Shown one piece after another: positions 55,898 through 64,000 of a stretch of 64,000 nt of DNA; the stretch's first letter is position 1; the number at the start of each line of letters is the position of its first letter. The stretch spans positions 19,553-83,552 of the forward strand of contig JAAYAG010000077.1 of assembly GCA_012719495.1 (NCBI GenBank). Reading direction: 5' to 3'. The stretch is from Bacteroidales bacterium (GTDB lineage Bacteria > Bacteroidota > Bacteroidia > Bacteroidales > Prolixibacteraceae). Below the pieces are notes generated by a model that was not told where the DNA came from, did not search any database, and saw only the letters and a program-made list of their open reading frames with translations. A program made the translations under genes and the position numbers.

Positions 55898-57766
55898 TTA
55901 AACCTTTTCACTCAATTCGAGCCAACGCAATTCTTTTTCGTCAAGTTCGGTCTTAAGTTCATTATATCGTTCCGACATTTGTTGTAGTTCGACATGAGAA
56001 TGACCAGCCATATTCATTAATTCTTCTATTTTTTGCTTTTCAGTTTCCAATGAAGTAATGTCGCTTTCTAATTTCTCCAACTCACGTTTTTCGCTGTAAG
56101 TCAATTTATTTAAGTTAACAGTTTTAGGTTTTGTTGCCAAAACTTCTTTTTTGGGAAGAGATGGTTGAGTCCGTTTAAGTTTTTCCTGTTCCTCAAGATA
56201 ATCGCGATAAATAGAATAACTGCCTGGAAAATTGCGAATTGCCCCATCTCCTTCAAAAACAAACAAATGATCGACAATTTTATCCATAAAATAACGGTCG
56301 TGGCTTACGATTAGTACACAGCCGTTAAATCGATTCAAATATTCTTCAAGCACATTCAGCGTCATGATATCCAAATCGTTGGTTGGCTCATCGAGGATTA
56401 AAAAGTTTGGGTTTTGCATTAAAATAGAGCACAGATATAATCGGCGTTTCTCGCCCCCGCTAAGTTTTTCGATGCGGGTATGCTGCATTTCATAAGAAAA
56501 TAAAAAATGGGTAAGAAGTTGAGATGCAGTCCATTTATTGCCTTTCCCCAAGTCGATATACTCTGCAATGTCCTGAATTGCATCAATCACCTTAGTTTCA
56601 GGTTCAAAATAAATACCTTCCTGCCGGTAATAACCAAACTTTACGGTTTCACCAATCTCAACAGTCCCTTTATCGGGTAAAATACTGCCTGTAATAAGAT
56701 TTAAAAAAGTAGATTTTCCTGTTCCATTATCGCCAACAATTCCCACTTTTTCAAAACGGGAAAACTTATACGTAAAGTTTTCAATGAGTTTAAGACTGTC
56801 ATAAGACTTGCATAACGAATCGACATCGATAATTTTCTTTCCAAGCCGCGAAGCTTCAATCGACAATGCCAACTCTGTTTCAGAAAGGTTTTGCGAAGCT
56901 TTTTCTTTAAGCTCATAAAACGAATCGATGCGGTATTTTGCTTTAGTGGCACGAGCCTGTGGCATGCGTCGCATCCATTCCAACTCGGTACGCATCAAAT
57001 TCCGGGCTTTTTCTACTTCCGCCTGATGTATTTCTTGCCGTTCCTCTCGTTTCTCCAAAAAATAAGAATAATTTCCTTTATACCTGAAAATTGTTTTTCG
57101 ATCGAGTTCCAATATTTCGTTACACACCCTGTCGAGAAAGTAACGGTCGTGAGTAACCATGAAAAGCGTACTCTTTGTTTTAAGCAAATACTCTTCAAGC
57201 CATTCAATCATGTCAAGATCAAGGTGGTTTGTCGGTTCATCAAGAATAATAAAATCAGGTTCATTAATCAAAACATTGGCCAAAGCAACCCGTTTTTGCT
57301 GTCCGCCAGAAAGAGTTGAAATCTTCTGGTCGAAATTATTGATTTTCAGCCTTGATAAAATCTGTTTAATTTTCACATCGAAATCCCACGCATTCAGCAA
57401 GTCCATCTTTTCCATTGCACTTTGCAGGTTATGTTGCTGAGGATGCAGGATTGCCTCCTCGTATTCTCGAACCGCATCAACCAATCCGCTCGAAGAATGA
57501 TAAACTTCCTGCATCACGGTAAAATCTGGATTTAGCACGGGAACTTGGCTGAGGTATGCAACAGTAATTTCATTCGAAAAAGTAACCTTTCCACTATCGG
57601 GGAAATCTTTACCCATGATAGTGTCGAGCAGCGTTGTTTTTCCGGCTCCATTGCGAGCAATGAGTGCTACTTTTTGGCCTTGTGCTATTGTGAAATTAAG
57701 AGATTCGAACAGGATATTGTCGCCCCAGTAACGGGTTAACCCTTCAACTTGCAGAAATGGTACCAT
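55898..57766 (-). CDS. ABC-F family ATPase (Uup-like)
   Basis: 622 residues with two ABC domains and no membrane segments. Domain 1: Walker A ARNGAGKTT, signature LSGGQQKRVALA, Walker B FIILDEPTNHLD. Domain 2: GDNGTGKST, LSGGEKRRLYL, FLILDEPTNDLD. A charged linker joins them. The C-terminal 90 residues are a coiled coil (KRELEKLESDITSLETEKQ), a feature of Uup. ABC-F proteins act on the ribosome or, for Uup, in ribosome and DNA-branch processing; which role applies here is not visible. It lies 47 bases after rodA and may be read from the same transcript. Confidence 0.92.
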   Translation of the reverse strand: MVPFLQVEGLTRYWGDNILFESLNFTIAQGQKVALIARNGAGKTTLLDTIMGKDFPDSGKVTFSNEITVAYLSQVPVLNPDFTVMQEVYHSSSGLVDAVREYEEAILHPQQHNLQSAMEKMDLLNAWDFDVKIKQILSRLKINNFDQKISTLSGGQQKRVALANVLINEPDFIILDEPTNHLDLDMIEWLEEYLLKTKSTLFMVTHDRYFLDRVCNEILELDRKTIFRYKGNYSYFLEKREERQEIHQAEVEKARNLMRTELEWMRRMPQARATKAKYRIDSFYELKEKASQNLSETELALSIEASRLGKKIIDVDSLCKSYDSLKLIENFTYKFSRFEKVGIVGDNGTGKSTFLNLITGSILPDKGTVEIGETVKFGYYRQEGIYFEPETKVIDAIQDIAEYIDLGKGNKWTASQLLTHFLFSYEMQHTRIEKLSGGEKRRLYLCSILMQNPNFLILDEPTNDLDIMTLNVLEEYLNRFNGCVLIVSHDRYFMDKIVDHLFVFEGDGAIRNFPGSYSIYRDYLEEQEKLKRTQPSLPKKEVLATKPKTVNLNKLTYSEKRELEKLESDITSLETEKQKIEELMNMAGHSHVELQQMSERYNELKTELDEKELRWLELSEKV

Positions 57767-57813
57767 TAATTATTTTTTACACAAAAATAGGAAAAACACA
57801 GGAGCGTACAAAT

Positions 57814-59238
57814 TTACCTCAGCTGTTCAAAGCGGCTGGCATCGAGCCTAAGAAAAGTAAAAAGCAACAAGGTGAAAAACCAAAGAGATGAACCGCCATA
57901 ACTAAAGAAAGGCAACGGAATACCAATAACCGGGGCTATACCTATTGTCATACCAATATTTATCACAAAGTGAAAAAAGATTATGGATGCAACGCAATAG
58001 CCAAAAACGCGGCTAAAGATTGATCGCTGGCGTTCGGCCAAATTAATAATCCTTATAATCAAATAAATAAAAGCGACAATTATTACTATAGAGCCTACAA
58101 AACCCCATTCTTCACCTACGGTACAAAAAATAAAATCGGTACTTTGTTCGGGTACAAAATCAAATTTTGTTTGAGTTCCTTTTAGAAAACCTTTTCCAAA
58201 TAAACCGCCAGAACCAATGGCTATTTTTGATTGATTAACATTATACCCTGCACCAAGAGGATCTGATTCTATACCCAATAAATTATTTATCCGGTCTTGT
58301 TGATGTGGCTGAAGTATATTTTCGAAGGCAAAATCGACAGTGAAAGAGAACAGGAGCGAAAGAATGAAGATTGATACAATAAGAGTTGCCTGAGGGATCC
58401 TTTTATATATTGAAAAGAAAAGCAATATTACCCCTGAAATGAAAGAAGAAATCAACAACACAAAATAGAAGTTATAAGCTAGGCCAAACACAAGAAAAAT
58501 AATACTAACAAGTGCAACAGAAGAAACCAGTACAATTAATGGAGTAAGTAACTCATTCCATTTTTTTCGTAATAAAATAAACACCGCAAAAGCAGATAGA
58601 ATTAGTAAGACAACAAAAAGCCAGGGAGCAAGCAACAATGACAATATGAATAATAGTGCAGTGAAGAATAAAAAGAAAAGAATAAGCCCCGACATGCCTT
58701 CCCGATAAAATGGGATAAGAAAAGCTACATAAACCAATGCCGAACCCGTATCATGCTGTAAAACAATTAATAGCACAGGAATTACAAGCAAAGCAATAAG
58801 CAAAATCTTTGAATTCCGGTTCTTAAAACTAAAATCATATGAACTCATAACCTTTGCCAGGGCCAACGAAGTCCCAAATTTTGCAAATTCGGAAGGCTGA
58901 AGGGCAAATTCACCAATAGTTAACCATGCTTTCGCTCCATTTACTTTATTTCCAAAAAATAAAACCACAATTAACAAAAACAGAAGAAAAATATATAATG
59001 GAAAAGAAAAAGCGACAAAGAAATTGCTTTCGGTGACCAGAATTAAAAGGCCGAGCACAAATGCAAAAATAATCCATAGCATTTGTTTGCCATATCGTTG
59101 TTCCATATCAAAAATACTTCTATGCTCCTCGCTATATACGGCTGAGTATATATTAAGCCACCCTGCAATTACCAAAAAGACATAAAGCAGAATGATAATC
59201 CAGTCTAACCTCTTCCATATTTCGAATCGTTGTGCCAT
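57814..59238 (-). CDS. rodA: RodA peptidoglycan glycosyltransferase
   Basis: 474 residues with ten or more membrane helices. SEDS-family motifs are visible: WLTIGEFALQPSEFAKFGTSL, QHDTGSALVY, GVGYNVNQSKIAIGSGGLFGKGF-like text (here GAGYNVNQSKIAIGSGGLF), STDFIFCTVGEEWGFVG and GIPLPFFSYGGSS. RodA polymerises glycan strands for cell elongation and works with PBP2. It is longer than the E. coli protein because of an extra hydrophobic stretch in the middle, as usual in Bacteroidota. It starts two bases after the mrdA stop. Confidence 0.95.
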   Translation of the reverse strand: MAQRFEIWKRLDWIIILLYVFLVIAGWLNIYSAVYSEEHRSIFDMEQRYGKQMLWIIFAFVLGLLILVTESNFFVAFSFPLYIFLLFLLIVVLFFGNKVNGAKAWLTIGEFALQPSEFAKFGTSLALAKVMSSYDFSFKNRNSKILLIALLVIPVLLIVLQHDTGSALVYVAFLIPFYREGMSGLILFFLFFTALLFILSLLLAPWLFVVLLILSAFAVFILLRKKWNELLTPLIVLVSSVALVSIIFLVFGLAYNFYFVLLISSFISGVILLFFSIYKRIPQATLIVSIFILSLLFSFTVDFAFENILQPHQQDRINNLLGIESDPLGAGYNVNQSKIAIGSGGLFGKGFLKGTQTKFDFVPEQSTDFIFCTVGEEWGFVGSIVIIVAFIYLIIRIINLAERQRSIFSRVFGYCVASIIFFHFVINIGMTIGIAPVIGIPLPFFSYGGSSLWFFTLLLFTFLRLDASRFEQLR

Positions 59239-59240
59239 AG

Positions 59241-61085
59241 CTATTTGGGATATTGAATATAATTTGGCAACTCAGGATACAGCAAATTTGTTTCAAGCAT
59301 GCGGGTTTCGAGCCATTGACGGGAAGGCTGTATCGAGTCCTTAAGATATTTTTCAATCATTAAACTGGCAATTGGAGCAGCATACAAGTTCCCCCATTTC
59401 CCATTTTCAACGTAAACCGCAATGGCAATCTTCGGATTTTCACGCGGTGCGAAAGCAATAAATGTTGAATGGTCAGAGCCATGAGGGTTTTGTGCCGTTC
59501 CCGTTTTTCCACATATAGTAATCCCCGGTATACGGGCAATACTGGCTGTTCCGGAGTTTACTACCTCTTCCATGCCATCCATAATCCTTTCGAATTGAAT
59601 TGAATTCACCGTTGTATACCGTTTGGTTTTCAGCTCTGGGTTTAACTCAGCCCCATCAATAGACCGCACAACATGAGGCGGATAATAAAAGCCTCTGTTT
59701 GCGAGTATTGCAGTGTAATTAGCCATTTGCAAAGGAGTGGTTTGCATCTCACCCTGTCCAATAGCTAATGAAATAATGGGCAAAGCTCTCCATTTCGCAT
59801 TTTTAAATACTCTTTTTTCGTAGTATTCAGCTTCGGGAATAAAACCTTTAGCTTCTTCATCAAACTCATATGAGATTCGGTTTCCAAATCCAAAACTCAA
59901 TACGTGGTTACGCCAAACTTCATACCCATTTCGGGCACCTCCATATTTTCTATCCTGAAGAAGATCCCTGAATTCTTGTGAAAAATATGCATTGCAAGAC
60001 TGTGCTATAGCATTATTCAAATTAAACGATTGCTCGTGATGGCATGCCTGATGAAAATTTCCGACATGAAATCCGTTTGCACAATAATATGATGAGCCCA
60101 ACGTAATAATATTTTCTTCCAACGCAATCAACCCATGTAACATTTTCACCGTCGACCCAGGAGGGTATTGCGCACTTATTGCCCGGTTAAACAACGGCAG
60201 CAACGGGTCGTTTAGCAAGCGGGGAAAGTTTACTGTTCTGTTTCGTCCGACCATTTCAACAGGATCATACGAAGGCGAACTCACCAACGACAAAATTTCT
60301 CCTGTCGATGGTTCAATGGCAACAATACTCCCAGCTTTATTCACCATGAGTTTTTCGCCATATTGTTGCAATTCACGGTCGAGAGAAGAAACTAAATCCC
60401 TCCCTTTCACAGCCACTGTATCCAACTTGCCGTCTTCGTAAGAGCCTTTTATACGCCCGTGTACATCGACTAAAAAAAGCGAAACTCCTTTTCGGCCTCT
60501 CAAGTGTTCTTCATATGCCTTTTCAATACCCGAAACCCCAATATAGTCGCCCGATCGATAATAAGGATTTTTCTCTAAGAAAGCCGGACTAACTTCGCCA
60601 ATATATCCTAACACATGAGCGGCACACCCAAAAGGATAAGTTCTAACATTCCGGGTTTGAAGGTAAAACCCAGGAAATTTAAACATCTTTTCTTTCAACA
60701 AAGCATACCTGTCGGGGGGAATCTGTTTAATAATCACCGAAGGTCTGTATGTGGACATACGTTTGGCTTTCTTTAGTTCATCAATAAAAACCTCTTTTGG
60801 CACATCAATTATTGAGCAAAGAGTTGTGGTATCGAATCGTCCAATTTCTCGTGGAGTGGCAAGTAAGTCGTAAACAATCTGATTGTAAACCAACATTTCT
60901 CCGTTACGGTCGTATATCAGCCCCCTGGAAGGAAATTCAATTACCTCGCGCACTACGTTTCTTGTTGCCGAACGTTTGTATGTAGAATCTACAATCTGAA
61001 GGTTAAACAAACGCATAACATATATTGCCCCTATTATGAGCAATATACCAATGATTATATTTTTGCGTTTCGCGAAGCTGTTCAC
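59241..61085 (-). CDS. mrdA: Penicillin-binding protein 2 (elongasome transpeptidase)
   Basis: 614 residues starting at a GTG. One membrane helix (about 10-28) precedes the dimerisation domain (EFPSRGLIYDRNGEMLVYN) and the transpeptidase domain. The active-site SxxK is STVK with Ser311 (PPGSTVKM), followed by SCN (IAQSCNAYF) and KTG (ICGKTGTAQNPHG). It cross-links peptidoglycan during lateral growth and is the target of mecillinam-type beta-lactams in E. coli. Spacing to mreD is 13 bases and to rodA two, so it lies inside the shape operon. Confidence 0.95.
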   Translation of the reverse strand: MNSFAKRKNIIIGILLIIGAIYVMRLFNLQIVDSTYKRSATRNVVREVIEFPSRGLIYDRNGEMLVYNQIVYDLLATPREIGRFDTTTLCSIIDVPKEVFIDELKKAKRMSTYRPSVIIKQIPPDRYALLKEKMFKFPGFYLQTRNVRTYPFGCAAHVLGYIGEVSPAFLEKNPYYRSGDYIGVSGIEKAYEEHLRGRKGVSLFLVDVHGRIKGSYEDGKLDTVAVKGRDLVSSLDRELQQYGEKLMVNKAGSIVAIEPSTGEILSLVSSPSYDPVEMVGRNRTVNFPRLLNDPLLPLFNRAISAQYPPGSTVKMLHGLIALEENIITLGSSYYCANGFHVGNFHQACHHEQSFNLNNAIAQSCNAYFSQEFRDLLQDRKYGGARNGYEVWRNHVLSFGFGNRISYEFDEEAKGFIPEAEYYEKRVFKNAKWRALPIISLAIGQGEMQTTPLQMANYTAILANRGFYYPPHVVRSIDGAELNPELKTKRYTTVNSIQFERIMDGMEEVVNSGTASIARIPGITICGKTGTAQNPHGSDHSTFIAFAPRENPKIAIAVYVENGKWGNLYAAPIASLMIEKYLKDSIQPSRQWLETRMLETNLLYPELPNYIQYPK

Positions 61086-61098
61086 TTTATAATTGCAC

Positions 61099-61605
61099 TT
61101 ATTTTCTGAAAATCAAAAACTGACTGATGAGCACAACAACAAAGGTAAATATAGAACTTAAAACAGCACGGATTAAAGTGTATAAAAATCCTGAAAAAGA
61201 GAAAACCTCAATAAAGAATAAGAAAAAGTGATGTATAATGATCATTAACAATGCATAACGCACAAACGATTTAAACCCGATATTGTGCAGTGTTGGCACC
61301 AACACTTTCTCCTTCTCATCGAAATTATATGAATTAAAAAGGAAAGGACGAATAAAAGAAGCAAAAACAGTAGCCGAAGCATGAATCCCGGGGGTATTGG
61401 TAAAAATATCGATAGAAATACCTAACGCAAACCCAAGTAAAAGCAATAAATAATGTGGAATGTTTACTGGTAATAACAAAATAAACAAGATGTAGAAATA
61501 TGGGTTTACTAAGCCGCTAAATTGCAAATTGTTCATGATCCCCACCTGAATGAGCACAATCACCACGAACGCGACAATATACCATATCAACCTGTTATTC
61601 TTCAC
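61099..61605 (-). CDS. mreD: MreD rod-shape membrane protein
   Basis: 168 residues starting at a GTG that overlaps the end of mreC by 11 bases. Five membrane helices are likely (for example YFYILFILLLPVNIPHYLLL). GFALGISIDIFTNTPGIHAS is typical of MreD. It links MreC and the PBP2/RodA synthases in the inner membrane. The family is poorly conserved, so the call rests on both sequence and operon place. Confidence 0.9.
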   Translation of the reverse strand: MKNNRLIWYIVAFVVIVLIQVGIMNNLQFSGLVNPYFYILFILLLPVNIPHYLLLLLGFALGISIDIFTNTPGIHASATVFASFIRPFLFNSYNFDEKEKVLVPTLHNIGFKSFVRYALLMIIIHHFFLFFIEVFSFSGFLYTLIRAVLSSIFTFVVVLISQFLIFRK

Positions 61606-62416
61606 CTTCTGTTAAATTTTCTATCTGTTTCTTTTCGACATTTACCATACTTTGTATTATATCGACATAATACAAGTTATTAAAATCGGTCGAGAGCTGA
61701 ACTTTAATCTCCTGATAATTGTTCCCTTTTCCTTGTCCTACCTTAACCACCCGTCCTATTAAAATACCTTCAGGAAAAATGTCGGAATACCCACTAGTCA
61801 CAACCTCGTCTTCTTCATGAACTTCAACATGGTATGGAATCTCGTTTAATTGAGCTAAATAGGGACTATTCCCCTCCCATTTTAACGGGCCAAAGTGGTT
61901 TGAATTAACCAGTTTAGCATTAATTGTCCACCGGGGATTTAGCACCGACAATGCTGTTGAATAATTCTGAGAAACATTCACAATTACACCAACTACGCCA
62001 TCGGCACACATGACCCCCATATCGGGACGGACACCATGCCGGGAGCCTCGATTCAATGTAATATAATTATATTGTTTATTAACCGAATTATTGATGACCT
62101 TGGCAGGGATCAGTTTCATTAAACTATCACTGCGGATGGGAAGTTGATTGAAATCACGTTCCCTCATAGACAGTAATTCGCCGCGTAAATTTGCATTCTC
62201 GGTAGCTAGTTTTTCGTTCTGCCTGCGAAGGTTAAAAAAATCCTTCACATTACTTACCTCACTCAAAACATCACCAGCAATAGCATTTGAAGAATTAAGA
62301 AAACGCACCCGCTGGAAGTTATTATACTTAACAATAAATGTCAATGATAATACTTCCAGTAGGATAAAAAGAATAAAATGGTGAAACCTCACCAGAAAAT
62401 TCAAAAGGTTCTTCAT
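61595..62416 (-). CDS. mreC: MreC rod-shape-determining protein
   Basis: 273 residues with one N-terminal membrane helix (about 10-28), a coiled coil (about 60-95; RRQNEKLATENANLRGELLS) and the periplasmic beta domain (NYITLNRGSRHGVRPDMGVM, GVVGVIVNVSQNYSTALSVL, VVTSGYSDIFPEGILIGRV). It connects the MreB filament with the periplasmic part of the elongation machinery. It lies 24 bases after mreB and overlaps mreD. Confidence 0.95.
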   Translation of the reverse strand: MKNLLNFLVRFHHFILFILLEVLSLTFIVKYNNFQRVRFLNSSNAIAGDVLSEVSNVKDFFNLRRQNEKLATENANLRGELLSMRERDFNQLPIRSDSLMKLIPAKVINNSVNKQYNYITLNRGSRHGVRPDMGVMCADGVVGVIVNVSQNYSTALSVLNPRWTINAKLVNSNHFGPLKWEGNSPYLAQLNEIPYHVEVHEEDEVVTSGYSDIFPEGILIGRVVKVGQGKGNNYQEIKVQLSTDFNNLYYVDIIQSMVNVEKKQIENLTEGEE

Positions 62417-62440
62417 GCCATAACTAAAACCTTACCAGTT

Positions 62441-63463
62441 TTATCTGATCAGGAATGAAAATTTATCGACGTTTTTCAATGCTATACCTGTACCACGAGC
62501 AACAGCACGCAATGGATCATCTGCTATTTTAAAATTGATATTTAACTTTTCAGACAACCGTTTATCAAGCCCGCGCAATAAGGCGCCACCACCAGCAAGA
62601 TAAATGCCTTTACTTACGATATCGGCATACAGTTCGGGCGGAGTTTGTTCGAGCGCACTTAGCACTGCAGCCTCAATCTTCGACAGAGATTTGTCGAGAC
62701 AATGGGCGATCTCCTGATATGAAACTGGCACCTCAACAGGCAAAGCCGTCATTTGGTTTGGCCCTTGCACTATGTAATCTGCAGGTGGTTCGTCTAATTC
62801 TGAAAGAGCAGCCCCCACGTTAATTTTTATGTCCTCAGCGGTACGTTCACCTACTTTTATATTGTGCTGATGGCGCATATATTCCATGATATCAGCAGTT
62901 AAATCGTCGCCAGCAATCCTGATTGATTTGTTAGTTACAATTCCGCCAAGCGATATTACTGCAATCTCAGTAGTTCCGCCACCGATATCAACAATCATGT
63001 TTCCCTCGGGTGCTTCAACATCAATTCCAATACCCAGCGCAGCAGCCATGGGTTCATAAATGAGATAAACTTCGCGGGCTCCGGCATGTTCTGATGAATC
63101 GCGAACGGCCCTGAGTTCAACTTCAGTACTGCCCGAAGGGATGCAAACCACCATTTTCAACGATGGTGGAAATAACCGGCTTCCTGTGTTGATCATCTTT
63201 ATCATGCCGCGTATCATTTGCTCGGCAGCATTAAAATCAGCAATAACTCCATCACGTAACGGCCTGATTGTTTTGAGGTTTGCGTGAGTTTTGCCTTGCA
63301 TTTGGCGGGCTTTATCACCAATTGCAACCATTTTGTCAGTTTTTAGATCGATCGCAACAATCGAAGGTTCATCAACAACAATTTTATCATTATGAATAAT
63401 TATTGTATTCGCAGTACCTAAGTCTACTGCTACTTCCTGTGTCAAAAATGAAAATAATCCCAT
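62441..63463 (-). CDS. mreB: MreB actin-like cytoskeletal protein
   Basis: 340 residues of the actin/Hsp70 fold without membrane segments. Phosphate-1 motif: VAVDLGTANTIIIHN; phosphate-2: MIVDIGGGTTEIAVISLGG; adenosine motif: IYLAGGGALLRGLDKRL. IYEPMAAALGIGIDV is also typical. It forms filaments under the membrane and guides lateral cell-wall synthesis, so the host is expected to be rod-shaped. It starts five bases after the purH stop. Confidence 0.97.
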   Translation of the reverse strand: MGLFSFLTQEVAVDLGTANTIIIHNDKIVVDEPSIVAIDLKTDKMVAIGDKARQMQGKTHANLKTIRPLRDGVIADFNAAEQMIRGMIKMINTGSRLFPPSLKMVVCIPSGSTEVELRAVRDSSEHAGAREVYLIYEPMAAALGIGIDVEAPEGNMIVDIGGGTTEIAVISLGGIVTNKSIRIAGDDLTADIMEYMRHQHNIKVGERTAEDIKINVGAALSELDEPPADYIVQGPNQMTALPVEVPVSYQEIAHCLDKSLSKIEAAVLSALEQTPPELYADIVSKGIYLAGGGALLRGLDKRLSEKLNINFKIADDPLRAVARGTGIALKNVDKFSFLIR

Positions 63464-63468
63464 TTGAG

Positions 63469-64000
63469 TTAGTGTTTAAAATGACGTGTTCCTGTGAATA
63501 CCATAGCCATTCCATGGTCATTGCAAAAATCGATTGTATCCTGATCACGAACTGATCCACCTGGCTGTATTACACAGTCAACCCCTACCCCATGTGCTAT
63601 TTCAACACTATCGGCAAAAGGGAAATAAGCGTCAGATGACATCACTGCTCCTTTAAGGTCGAATCCAAAACTTTCTGCTTTTTCAATGGCATGTTTAAGT
63701 GCATCAACGCGTGAGGTTTCTCCAACGCCAGAGGCAATGAGTTGTTTGTTCTTGGCAAGGACAATTGTATTTGATTTCGATTGTTTTACCAATTTGTTGG
63801 CAAACAGCAAATCTTCAATTTGTTTATCGGTTGGTTCAAGGTTGGTCACAGGCTTCAGTTCATCGGCCTTTTCCTGTTTCAAGTCCCTGTCTTGATAAAG
63901 CACTCCGTTCAACACACTACGGAATTGGTAATTAGCTGTTTTTGCATTTTTCCGAACTAAAATAATCCGGTTTTTCTTCGATTGAAAAATATCAACCACC
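63469..64000 (-). CDS. purH: PurH (AICAR transformylase/IMP cyclohydrolase), C-terminal part
   Basis: At least 177 codons are in the window; the 5' part lies beyond base 64000. The sequence is the C-terminal end of the AICAR transformylase domain (LVKQSKSNTIVLAKNKQLI, GVGETSRVDALKHAIEKA, GAVMSSDAYFPFADSVE, CVIQPGGSVRDQDTIDFCN, and the ending MVFTGTRHFKH). The full enzyme makes the last two steps to IMP in purine synthesis. Its place just before mreB is common in Bacteroidota. Confidence 0.95.
   Translation of the reverse strand, partial: VVDIFQSKKNRIILVRKNAKTANYQFRSVLNGVLYQDRDLKQEKADELKPVTNLEPTDKQIEDLLFANKLVKQSKSNTIVLAKNKQLIASGVGETSRVDALKHAIEKAESFGFDLKGAVMSSDAYFPFADSVEIAHGVGVDCVIQPGGSVRDQDTIDFCNDHGMAMVFTGTRHFKH

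Overview
The window looks like chromosome from a Gram-negative Bacteroidota, most likely Bacteroidales/Marinilabiliales. Four SusC/SusD-type pairs, a one-polypeptide hybrid two-component regulator, two proteins with type IX secretion (T9SS) C-terminal signals, TAnnTTTG-type promoter elements, few Shine-Dalgarno sites, and the order purH-mreB-mreC-mreD-mrdA-rodA all point there. I cannot name the genus from sequence alone. No rRNA, tRNA, CRISPR array or complete insertion sequence was seen.

Region 1 (1-33984, all minus strand) is a xylan-degradation locus. It is read from right to left. It starts with a hybrid two-component sensor/regulator (27001-30891). The core transport set follows: SusC-SusD-SusC-SusD-DUF1735 lipoprotein (15528-26205), the same order as the xylan utilization system xusA-B-C-D-E. 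After a 641-base gap with two hairpins come an acetyl-esterase-like hydrolase, a feruloyl esterase-GH10 xylanase fusion, a CE1 esterase and a DUF362 protein with a T9SS signal, closed by a strong terminator at 8622-8673. A second unit (1-7945) is a head-to-tail run of seven CE1-type esterases, the last cut by the window edge. Nine CE1 catalytic modules lie within 14 kb. The set is built to strip feruloyl and acetyl esters from decorated (arabino)xylan, release oligomers with GH10, and import them through the two SusCD pairs. Upstream of the regulator, a VanZ-like membrane protein and a secreted Gly-Asn-Asp-repeat protein form their own small operon (31059-33984).

Region 2 (34435-49698, minus strand) holds two further SusCD operons with no regulator beside them. 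The first is SusC-SusD-zinc metallohydrolase lipoprotein-DUF4302 lipoprotein-T9SS protein, probably for peptide or protein-derived substrates. The second is SusC-SusD-DUF5011-like lipoprotein-lipid-binding-like lipoprotein. Each ends at a clear hairpin terminator (34177-34213 and 43642-43678).

Region 3 (50277-64000) is mostly core genome. The plus-strand genes are a solo integrase N-terminal-domain protein, a cationic amino acid permease, an M48 (Ste24-type) protease and cinA. On the minus strand are a small periplasmic protein, an ABC-F ATPase, and the rod-shape/elongasome operon rodA, mrdA, mreD, mreC, mreB next to the 3' end of purH.

The most interesting points are the esterase array, where one member looks like a recombinant of two neighbours and one loop carries repeat-driven Ala/Pro/Gly insertions; the DUF362-T9SS protein with a three-helix membrane N-terminus; the VanZ/GND-repeat pair; a 21-bp-spaced direct repeat that could be the xylan regulator's operator; and the integrase N-terminal protein without a catalytic domain.
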